Below, piece after piece: positions 49,992 through 60,700 of a stretch of DNA of 64,000 bases (its first letter is position 1; each line of letters starts with the position of its first letter). Source of the DNA: Henricia sp. BOLD:AAB3569 (lineage: Eukaryota > Echinodermata > Asteroidea > Spinulosida > Echinasteridae). Position numbers and translations under genes: made by a program. The stretch covers positions 186,001 to 250,000 of the forward strand of contig JBBELK010000458.1 of the NCBI GenBank assembly GCA_037783545.1, given 5' to 3'. The notes under the pieces are model-generated. The model saw only the letters and a list, made by a program, of their open reading frames with translations. It searched no databases and was not told the origin of the DNA.

Positions 49992-50104
49992 TGGTGGATC
50001 CAGCCTCATTCAAATACAGGAATAGAATGGATTTCAGTGGGCTATAGCCCTGCGTTTTCTTTGTATTCCTGTATTTCTGTATTTTAATGAGGCTGGATCC
50101 GCCA
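49992..50104. mobile_element. Foldback MITE-like element, 113 bp
   Basis: The left end TGGTGGATCCAGCCTCATT and the right end AATGAGGCTGGATCCGCCA are near-perfect reverse complements. Complementarity continues into AAATACAGGAATA and the matching TATTCCTGTATTT stretch. A GGGCTATAGCCC palindrome lies between the arms. I see no convincing target duplication, and there is no coding capacity. Confidence 0.65.
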
Positions 50105-50196
50105 ATGAAGACAAACCTTAAAAACACCGGAACTCTCTAGGGAAAGAAGAGTTGACCAGAAAATATTTGCGTTTTTCTATCAAATCTAATGCTTAA

Positions 50197-50556
50197 AGGA
50201 GTGTGACCAGATCATTTTTTTTTACCCATAACTCCCCGGGACTTACCTTATGGGTCATGAGATTTTTATATCATAACATCCGTTATATTTTTTTTGATTA
50301 CGAAACTGAAACTCCCGCGCTTCTAGGCCGCATATTTCCGAGGATATCGTCGAAAATCCACCGATTATTTGTAAACTAATTTTCCAGTATCAACGTTTAT
50401 CCGCTAAAAGCATACTCAATAGTTTTGTTAATTTTTTTACTGGAAATTGCGAATGTTTTCGGGTTTTTGGGACATGGGAGGTGTGTATGGGAGTTACTTG
50501 ATAATATTGGTAAGTTACATCGAAAACTATTTTCCAGAAACTCTGGTCACGCTCCT
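50197..50556. mobile_element. 360-bp MITE with TTAA target duplication
   Basis: The left end AGGAGTGTGACCAGA and the right end TCTGGTCACGCTCCT are inverted repeats matching at 14 of 15 positions. TTAA lies directly outside each end (50193-50196 and 50557-50560). TTAA duplications are used by piggyBac and Kolobok families. The interior is AT-rich; short frames there show no known domain, so it is non-autonomous. It is nested in the larger RecQ-carrying element and is therefore the older passenger or an earlier insertion into it. Confidence 0.75.
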
Positions 50557-51360
50557 TTAAAAATCAGTCATTTTATGGGCGAAAATATTTATGGTCAACT
50601 TCATTCTTATCCAAATTTGTGAGTGCATCTGGGAAAACGTTCTTGCGTTTAAACCTAATAAACATCATCTCTTAAACTGCTCTTTCGCACCAACCCATGT
50701 TTCCTACTCTCTGTTGATTCTCGGTCTCGCTGACCGAAAGAATTTACAAGTCGGACATCACATAAGCCCTGCTGCACTAAAATCCTTTGGTTTTCCATTG
50801 GATTTGCACTTATTGATGCCTAATACATGTAAGTCATTGTAAGGAAAAAACAATGATGTTTGAGTATAAATTATTGCTAAAAAAAACGTGCTTCACAACA
50901 GGGGCAGGAGTAGAGCCCCTGGCATAAACCAAAATGCATTGTTGTTCTGCAAATCTTTTGGCAACATTTTAATGCTTTTTCCCATCCAGGGCAGGTCCGT
51001 CCGTCCACGTGTGTTCACGGCCACATGGAGTAAACTGGAGTGCACCTTGGCGGCATGGTTGTTTAAACTTTAATTATAACTTGGCAGTTTATTTGTTTAC
51101 ACAGTTCACAACAGACTGCACTAGACATCTTTTCCTACCTCCGTGATAAGACACAACAACGATCGATCGATCGATCGCATACATTGTACACATGATGACA
51201 CTAGACAGACTACATGTCACACCATGTCGTCAGAACTTTACCCTCCCACCTTTTTTTGCAAGTTGCCAGACTGGCAGTCTCATTATGCCAGGTGAAATTG
51301 ACCTCTTAATGCATATGTATAAGCTTAGGTCAAAGGTCACATGGTGTCACATACCAACAG
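50557..51360. other. Non-coding stretch before the right TIR
   Basis: No gene is supported. A short GATC tandem run (CGATCGATCGATCGATCG) lies at about 51160-51178. A few sub-85-codon frames occur, without motifs. Confidence 0.6.
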
Positions 51361-51475
51361 TCAGGATTTGTCCCAAGACGATACTGCAGGCACGGACGTA
51401 GACTGGTTTCCTGTCCTCATAGTAAAGTGTATGGCGCCCTCTCGCGGCGGTCAGTATCGTCTTGCACCAAGACTA
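51361..51475 (-). repeat. Right 115-bp terminal inverted repeat
   Basis: This is the reverse complement of the left end with no mismatch that I can see. Identity stops abruptly inside: the inner flank is CCAACAG here, but the left end continues into ATCGCTCGG. The nested 13-bp inverted motif of the left end is present here too. Confidence 0.95.
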
Positions 51476-51484
51476 AGGAAACAG
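51476..51484. repeat. Target-site duplication, right copy
   Basis: AGGAAACAG directly follows the right TIR end (CCAAGACTA) and leads into TTCAAATTTGCAG, the normal continuation of the satellite unit. Confidence 0.9.
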
Positions 51485-54400
51485 TTCAAATTTGCAGTAT
51501 ACGTTTGCGATGTAGTTCTGTTTAAGCAGAAAACATGCGAAGCTTGTCTGGAAATTCCTTCAGCTCCAAAATTGCGATCATACCAGACGCAGTGTTCTCC
51601 GAAAGCGTGGTCTGTTTGTGCCAAACAATTAGTGTGCCGGCACTGAGTTTTAGTTACATTTGACAATAACTCGGTCGGTTTGAACGGGAAACAGTTCAAA
51701 TTTGCAGTATACGTTTGCGATGTAGTTCTGTTTAAGCAGAACAAATGCGAAGCTTGTCTGGAAATTCTTTCAGCTCCAAAATTTCGATCATACTAGACGC
51801 AGTGTTCTCCGAAAGCGGGGTCTGTTTGTGCCAACAATTAGTGTGCCGGCACTGAGTTTTAGCTACATTCGACAATAACTCGGTCGGTTTGAACAGGAAA
51901 CAGTTCAAATTTGCAGTATACGTTTGCGTTGTAGATCTGTTTAAGCAGAAAACATGCGAAGCTTGTCTGGAAATTCCTTCAGCTCCAAAATTGCGATCAT
52001 ACCAGACGCAGTGTTCTCCGAAAGCGGCGTCTGTTTGTGCCAACAATTAGTGTGCCGGCACTGAGTTTTAGTTACATTTGACAATAACTCGGTCGGTTTG
52101 AACGGGAAACAGTTCAAATTTGCAGTATACGTTTGCGATGTAGTTCTGTTTAAGCAGAAAAAATGCGAAGCTTGTCTGGAAATTCCTTCAGCTCCAAAAT
52201 TGCGATCATACCAGACGCAGTGTTCTCCGAAAGCGGCGTCTGTTTGTGCCAACAATTAGTGTGCCGGCACTGAGTTTTAGTTACATTTGACAATAACTCG
52301 GTCGGTTTGAACGGGAAACAGTTGAAATTTGCAGTATACGTTTGCGATGTAGATCTGTTTAAGCAGAAAACATGCGAAGCTTGTCTGGAAATTCCTTCAG
52401 CTCCAAAATACCGATCATACCAGACGCAGTCTTCTCCGAAAGCGGGGTCTGTTTGTACCAACAATTAGTGTGCCGGCACTGAGTTTTAGCTACATTCGAC
52501 AATAACTCGGTCGGTTTGAACTGGAAACAGTTCAAATTTGCAGTATACGTTTGCGTTGTAGATCTGTTTAAGCAGAAAACATGCGAAGCTTGTCTGGAAA
52601 TTCCTTCAGCTCCAAAATTGCGATCATACCAGACGCAGTGTTCTGCGAAAGCGTGGTCTGTTTGTGCCAACAATTAGCATGCCGACACTGAGTTTTAGCT
52701 ACATTCGACAATAACTCGTTCGGTTTGAACTGGAAACAGTTGAAATTTGCAGTATACGTTTGCGATGTAGATCTGTTTAAGCAGAAAAAATGCGAAGCTT
52801 GTCTGGAAATTCCTTCAGCTCCAAAATACCGATCATACCAGACGCAGTGTTCTCCGAAAGCGGGGTCTGTTTGTACCAACAATTAGTGTGCCGGCACTGA
52901 GTTTTAGCTACATTCGACAATAACTCGGTCGGTTTGAACTGGAAACAGTTCAAATTTGCAGTATACGTTTGCGTTGTAGATCTGTTTAAGCAGAAAACAT
53001 GCGAAGCTTGTCTGGAAATTCCTTCAGCTCCAAAATTGCGATCATACCAGACGCAGTGTTCTGCGAAAGCGTGGTCTGTTTGTGCCAACAATTAGCATGC
53101 CGACACTGAGTTTTAGCTACATTCGACAATAACTCGGTCGGTTTGAACAGGAAACAGTTCAAATGTGCAGTATACGTTTGCGATGTAGATCTGTTTAAGC
53201 AGACAAAATGCGAAGCTTGTCTGGAAATTCCTTCAGCTCCAAACTTCCAATCATACCAGACGCAGTGTTCTCCGAAAGCAGCGTCTGTTTGTGCCAACAA
53301 TTAGTTTGCCGGCACTGAGTTCTAGTTACATTTGACAATAACTCGGTCGGTTTGAACAGGAAACAGTTCAAATTTGCAGTATACGTTTGCGTTGTAGATC
53401 TGTTTAAGCAGAAAACATGCGAAGCTTGTCTGGAAATTCCTTCAGCTCCAAAATTGCGATCATACCAGACGCAGTGTTCTGCGAAAGCGGCGTCTGTTTG
53501 TGCCAACAATTAGTGTGCCGGCACTGAGTTTTAGCTACATTTGACAATAACTCGGTCGGTTTGAACGGGAAACAGTTCAAATTTGCAGTATACGTTTGCG
53601 ATGTAGATCTGTTTAAGCAGACAAAATGCGAAGCTTGTCTAGAAATTCTTCAGCTCCAAACTTTCGATCATACCAGACGCAGTGTTCTCCGAAAGCGGGG
53701 TCTGTTTGTGCCAACAATTAGTGTGCCGGCACTGAGTTTTAGCTACATTCGACAATAACTCGGTCGGTTTGAACAGGAAACAGTTCAAATTTGCAGTATA
53801 CGTTTGCGTTGTAGATCTGTTTAAGCAGAAAACATGCGAAGCTTGTCTGGAAATTCCTTCAGCTCCAAAATTGCGATCATACCAGACGCAGTGTTCTGCG
53901 AAAGCGGCGTCTGTTTGTGCCAACAATTAGTGTGCCGGCACTGAGTTTTAGCTACATTCGACAATAACTCGGTCGGTTTGAACAGGAAACAGTTCAAATT
54001 TGCAGTATACGTTTGCGATGTAGTTCTGTTTAAGCAGAAAACATGCGAAGCTTGTCTGGAAATTCCTTCAGCTCCAAAATTGCGATCATACCAGACGCAG
54101 TGTTCTCCGAAAGCGTGGTCTGTTTGTGCCAAACAATTAGTGTGCCGGCACTGAGTTTTAGTTACATTTGACAATAACTCGGTCGGTTTGAACGGGAAAC
54201 AGTTCAAATTTGCAGTATACGTTTGCGATGTAGTTCTGTTTAAGCAGAACAAATGCGAAGCTTGTCTGGAAATTCTTTCAGCTCCAAATTTCGATCATAC
54301 TAGACGCAGTGTTCTCCGAAAGCGGGGTCTGTTTGTGCCAACAATTAGTGTGCCGGCACTGAGTTTTAGCTACATTCGACAATAACTCGGTCGGTTTGAA

Positions 54401-54712
54401 CAGGAAACAGTTCAAATTTGCAGTATACGTTTGCGTTGTAGATCTGTTTAAGCAGAAAACATGCGAAGCTTGTCTGGAAATTCCTTCAGCTCCAAAATTG
54501 CGATCATACCAGACGCAGTGTTCTCCGAAAGCGGCGTCTGTTTGTGCCAACAATTAGTGTGCCGGCACTGAGTTTTAGTTACATTTGACAATAACTCGGT
54601 CGGTTTGAACGGGAAACAGTTCAAATTTGCAGTATACGTTTGCGATGTAGTTCTGTTTAAGCAGAAAAAATGCGAAGCTTGTCTGGAAATTCCTTCAGCT
54701 CCAAAATTGCGA

Positions 54713-57700
54713 TCATACCAGACGCAGTGTTCTCCGAAAGCAATTAGTATGCCGACACTGAGTTTTAGCTACATTCGACAATAACTCGTTCGGTTTGAAC
54801 TGGAAACAGTTGAAATTTGCAGTATACGTTTGCGATGTAGATCTGTTTAAGCAGAAAAAATGCGAAGCTTGTCTGGAAATTCCTTCAGCTCCAAAATACC
54901 GATCATACCAGACGCAGTCTTCTCCGAAAGCGGGGTCTGTTTGTACCAACAATTAGTGTGCCGGCACTGAGTTTTAGCTACATTCGACAATAACTCGGTC
55001 GGTTTGAACTGGAAACAGTTCAAATTTGCAGTATACGTTTGCGTTGTAGATCTGTTTAAGCAGAAAACATGCGAAGCTTGTCTGGAAATTCCTTCAGCTC
55101 CAAAATTGCGATCATACCAGACGCAGTGTTCTGCGAAAGCGTTGTCTGTTTGTGCCAACAATTAGCATGCCGACACTGAGTTTTAGCTACATTCGACAAT
55201 AACTCGGTCGGTTTGAACGGGAAACAGTTCAAATTTGCAGTATACGTTTGCGATGTAGTTCTGTTTAAGCAGAAAAAATGCGAAGCTTGTCTGGAAATTC
55301 CTTCAGCTCCAAAATTGCGATCATACCAGACGCAGTGTTCTGCGAAAGCGTGGTCTGTTTGTGCCAACAATTAGCATGCCGACACTGAGTTTTAGCTACA
55401 TTCGACAATAACTCGTTCGGTTTGAACTGGAAACAGTTGAAATTTGCAGTATACGTTTGCGTTGTAGATCTGTTTAAGCAGAAAACATGCGAAGCTTGTC
55501 TGGAAATTCCTTCAGCTCCAAAATTGCGATCATACCAGACGCAGTGTTCTGCGAAAGCGTGGTCTGTTTGTGCCAACAATTAGCATGCCGACACTGAGTT
55601 TTAGCTACATTCGACAATAACTCGGTCGGTTTGAACAGGAAACAGTTCAAATGTGCAGTATACGTTTGCGATGTAGATCTGTTTAAGCAGACAAAATGCG
55701 AAGCTTGTCTGGAAATTCCTTCAGCTCCAAACTTCCGATCATACCAGACGCAGTGTTCTCCGAAAGCAGCGTCTGTTTGTGCCAACAATTAGTTTGCCGG
55801 CACTGAGTTCTAGTTACATTTGACAATAACTCGGTCGGTTTGAACAGGAAACAGTTCAAATTTGCAGTATACGTTTGCGTTGTAGATCTGTTTAAGCAGA
55901 AAACATGCGAAGCTTGTCTGGAAATTCCTTCAGCTCCAAAATTGCGATCATACCAGACGCAGTGTTCTCCGAAAGCGTGGTCTGTTTGTGCCAAACAATT
56001 AGTGTGCCGGCACTGAGTTTTAGTTACATTTGACAATAACTCGGTCGGTTTGAACGGGAAACAGTTCAAATTTGCAGTATACGTTTGCGATGTAGATCTG
56101 TTTAAGCAGACAAAATGCGAAGCTTGTCTAGAAATTCCTTCAGCTCCAAACTTTCGATCATACCAGACGCAGTGTTCTCCGAAAGCGGGGTCTGTTTGTG
56201 CCAACAATTAGTGTGCCGGCACTGAGTTTTAGCTACATTCGACAATAACTCGGCCGGTTTGAACAGGAAACAGTTCAAATTTGCAGTATACGTTTGCGAT
56301 GTAGTTCTGTTTAAGCAGAAAAAATGCGAAGCTTGTCTGGAAATTCCTTCAGCTCCAAAATTGCGATCATACCAGACGCAGTGTTCTCCGAAAGCGGGGT
56401 CTGTTTGTGCCAACAATTAGTGTGCCGTCACTGAGTTTTAGCTACATTCGACAATAACTCGGCCGGTTTGAACAGGAAACAGTTCAAATTTGCAGTATAC
56501 GTTTGCGATGTAGTTCTGTTTAAGCAGAAAACATGCGAAGCTTGTCTGGAAATTCCTTCAGCTCCAAAATTGCGATCATACCAGACGCAGTGTTCTCCGA
56601 AAGCGTGGTCTGTTTGTGCCAAACAATTAGTGTGCCGGCACTGAGTTTTAGTTACATTTGACAATAACTCGGTCGGTTTGAACGGGAAACAGTTCAAATT
56701 TGCAGTATACGTTTGCGATGTAGTTCTGTTTAAGCAGAACAAATGCGAAGCTTGTCTGGAAATTCTTTCAGCTCCAAAATTTCGATCATACTAGACGCAG
56801 TGTTCTCCGAAAGCGGGGTCTGTTTGTGCCAACAATTAGTGTGCCGGCACTGAGTTTTAGCTACATTCGACAATAACTCGGTCGGTTTGAACAGGAAACA
56901 GTTCAAATTTGCAGTATACGTTTGCGTTGTAGATCTGTTTAAGCAGAAAACATGCGAAGCTTGTCTGGAAATTCCTTCAGCACCAAAATTGCGATCATAC
57001 CAGACGCAGTGTTCTCCGAAAGCGGCGTCTGTTTGTGCCAACAATTAGTGTGCCGGCACTGAGTTTTAGTTACATTTGACAATAACTCGGTCGGTTTGAA
57101 CGGGAAACAGTTCAAATTTGCAGTATACGTTTGCGATGTAGTTCTGTTTAAGCAGCAAAAATGCGAAGCTTGTCTGGAAATTCCTTCAGCTCCAAAATTT
57201 CGATCATACCAGACGCAGTGTTCTCCGAAAGCGGTGTCTGTTTGTGCCAACAATTAGTGTGCCGGCACTGAGTTTTAGCTACATTCGACAATAACTCGGT
57301 CGGTTTGAACAGGAAACAGTTCAAATTTGCAGTATACGTTTGCGATGTAGTTCTGTTTAAGCAGAAAAAATGCGAAGCTTGTCTGGAAATTCCTTCAGCT
57401 CCAAAATTTCGAAAGCGGCGTCTGTTTGTGCCAACAATTAGTGTGCCGGCACTGAGTTTTAGCTACATTCGACAATAACTCGGTCGGTTTGAACAGGAAA
57501 CAGTTCAAATTTGCAGTATACGTTTGCGTTGTAGATCTGTTTAAGCAGAAAACATGCGAAGCTTGTCTGGAAATTCCTTCAGCTCCAAAATTGCGATCAT
57601 ACCAGACGCAGTGTTCTGCGAAAGCGTGGTCTGTTTGTGCCAACAATTAGCATGCCGACACTGAGTTTTAGCTACATTCGACAATAACTCGTTCGGTTTG

Positions 57701-60700
57701 AACTGGAAACAGTTCAAATTTGCAGTATACGTTTGCGATGTAGATCTGTTTAAGCAGACAAAATGCGAAGCTTGTCTGGAAATTCCTTCAGCTCCAAAAT
57801 TGCGATCATACCAGACGCAGTGTTCTCCGAAAGCGGCGTCTGTTTGTGCCAACAATTAGTGTGCCGGCACTGAGTTTTAGCTACATTCGACAATAACTCG
57901 GCCGGTTTGAACAGGAAACAGTTCAAATTTGCAGTATACGTTTGCGATGTAGTTCTGTTTAAGCAGAAAAAATGCGAAGCTTGTCTGGAAATTCCTTCAG
58001 CTCCAAAATTGCGATCATACCAGACGCAGTGTTCTCCGAAAGCGGGGTCTGTTTGTGCCAACAATTAGTGTGCCGGCACTGAGTTTTAGCTACATTCGAC
58101 AATAACTCGGCCGGTTTGAACAGGAAACAGTTCAAATTTGCAGTATACGTTTGCGTTGTAGATCTGTTTAAGCAGAAAACATGCGAAGCTTGTCTGGAAA
58201 TTCCTTCAGCTCCAAAATTGCGATCATACCAGACGCAGTGTTCTGCGAAAGCGTGGTCTGTTTGTGCCAACAATTAGCATGCCGACACTGAGTTTTAGCT
58301 ACATTCGACAATAACTCGTTCGGTTTGAACTGGAAACAGTTCAAATTTGCAGTATACGTTTGCGATGTAGATCTGTTTAAGCAGACAAAATGCGAAGCTT
58401 GTCTGGAAATTCCTTCAGCTCCAAAATTGCGATCATACCAGACGCAGTGTTCTCCGAAAGCGGCGTCTGTTTGTGCCAACAATTAGTGTGCCGGCACTGA
58501 GTTTTAGCTACATTCGACAATAACTCGGCCGGTTTGAACAGGAAACAGTTCAAATTTGCAGTATACGTTTGCGATGTAGTTCTGTTTAAGCAGAAAAAAT
58601 GCGAAGCTTGTCTGGAAATTCCTTCAGCTCCAAAATTGCGATCATACCAGACGCAGTGTTCTCCGAAAGCGGGGTCTGTTTGTGCCAACAATTAGTGTGC
58701 CGGCACTGAGTTTTAGCTACATTCGACAATAACTCGGCCGGTTTGAACAGGAAACAGTTCAAATTTGCAGTATACGTTTGCGATGTAGTTCTGTTTAAGC
58801 AGAAAACATGCGAAGCTTGTCTGGAAATTCCTTCAGCTCCAAAATTGCGATCATACCAGACGCAGTGTTCTCCGAAAGCGTGGTCTGTTTGTGCCAAACA
58901 ATTAGTGTGCCGGCACTGAGTTTTAGTTACATTTGACAATAACTCGGTCGGTTTGAACGGGAAACAGTTCAAATTTGCAGTATACGTTTGCGATGTAGTT
59001 CTGTTTAAGCAGAACAAATGCGAAGCTTGTCTGGAAATTCTTTCAGCTCCAAAATTTCGATCATACTAGACGCAGTGTTCTCCGAAAGCGGGGTCTGTTT
59101 GTGCCAACAATTAGTGTGCCGGCACTGAGTTTTAGCTACATTCGACAATAACTCGGTCGGTTTGAACAGGAAACAGTTCAAATTTGCAGTATACGTTTGC
59201 GTTGTAGATCTGTTTAAGCAGAAAACATGCGAAGCTTGTCTGGAAATTCCTTCAGCTCCAAAATTGCGATCATACCAGACGCAGTGTTCTCCGAAAGCGG
59301 CGTCTGTTTGTGCCAACAATTAGTGTGCCGGCACTGAGTTTTAGTTACATTTGACAATAACTCGGTCGGTTTGAACGGGAAACAGTTCAAATTTGCAGTA
59401 TACGTTTGCGATGTAGTTCTGTTTAAGCAGAAAAAATGCGAAGCTTGTCTGGAAATTCCTTCAGCTCCAAAATTGCGATCATACCAGACGCAGTGTTCTC
59501 CGAAAGCAATTAGTATGCCGACACTGAGTTTTAGCTACATTCGACAATAACTCGTTCGGTTTGAACTGGAAACAGTTGAAATTTGCAGTATACGTTTGCG
59601 ATGTAGATCTGTTTAAGCAGAAAAAATGCGAAGCTTGTCTGGAAATTCCTTCAGCTCCAAAATACCGATCATACCAGACGCAGTCTTCTCCGAAAGCGGG
59701 GTCTGTTTGTACCAACAATTAGTGTGCCGGCACTGAGTTTTAGCTACATTCGACAATAACTCGGTCGGTTTGAACTGGAAACAGTTCAAATTTGCAGTAT
59801 ACGTTTGCGTTGTAGATCTGTTTAAGCAGAAAACATGCGAAGCTTGTCTGGAAATTCCTTCAGCTCCAAAATTGCGATCATACCAGACGCAGTGTTCTGC
59901 GAAAGCGTGGTCTGTTTGTGCCAACAATTAGCATGCCGACACTGAGTTTTAGCTACATTCGACAATAACTCGGTCGGTTTGAACGGGAAACAGTTCAAAT
60001 TTGCAGTATACGTTTGCGATGTAGTTCTGTTTAAGCAGAAAAAATGCGAAGCTTGTCTGGAAATTCCTTCAGCTCCAAAATTGCGATCATACCAGACGCA
60101 GTGTTCTGCGAAAGCGTGGTCTGTTTGTGCCAACAATTAGCATGCCGACACTGAGTTTTAGCTACATTCGACAATAACTCGTTCGGTTTGAACTGGAAAC
60201 AGTTGAAATTTGCAGTATACGTTTGCGTTGTAGATCTGTTTAAGCAGAAAACATGCGAAGCTTGTCTGGAAATTCCTTCAGCTCCAAAATTGCGATCATA
60301 CCAGACGCAGTGTTCTGCGAAAGCGTGGTCTGTTTGTGCCAACAATTAGCATGCCGACACTGAGTTTTAGCTACATTCGACAATAACTCGGTCGGTTTGA
60401 ACAGGAAACAGTTCAAATGTGCAGTATACGTTTGCGATGTAGATCTGTTTAAGCAGACAAAATGCGAAGCTTGTCTGGAAATTCCTTCAGCTCCAAACTT
60501 CCGATCATACCAGACGCAGTGTTCTCCGAAAGCAGCGTCTGTTTGTGCCAACAATTAGTTTGCCGGCACTGAGTTCTAGTTACATTTGACAATAACTCGG
60601 TCGGTTTGAACAGGAAACAGTTCAAATTTGCAGTATACGTTTGCGTTGTAGATCTGTTTAAGCAGAAAACATGCGAAGCTTGTCTGGAAATTCCTTCAGC

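Larger units (their letters stand above)
44884..51475. mobile_element. RecQ-helicase-carrying TIR DNA transposon
   Basis: This 6592-bp insertion interrupts one satellite unit. It begins TAGTCTTGGTGC and ends GCACCAAGACTA. It has 115-bp terminal inverted repeats without a visible mismatch and is bounded by a direct 9-bp duplication, AGGAAACAG. Excision of the insert plus one duplication restores GAACAGGAAACAGTTCAAA, the ordinary unit sequence. Long TIRs with a 9-bp duplication are typical of Mutator-like elements, which also often carry captured genes. Other superfamilies with 8-9 bp duplications remain possible. The only convincing coding content is a two-exon RecQ-like helicase. No DDE transposase, reverse transcriptase or integrase was recognised, so the copy is probably non-autonomous unless the helicase belongs to an undescribed mobilisation system. 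Matching TIRs suggest a recent insertion. Confidence 0.88.

Noticed and set aside
44884-51475. LTR retrotransposon or Helitron
   Set aside because: The ends are inverted, not direct, repeats. There is a 9-bp duplication, which Helitrons lack, and no reverse transcriptase, integrase or Rep domain; the helicase is RecQ-like, not Pif1-like.
51341-51646. Plus-strand 101-codon frame spanning the right TIR and array
   Set aside because: It joins TIR sequence to satellite sequence across the insertion boundary and has no recognisable domain.
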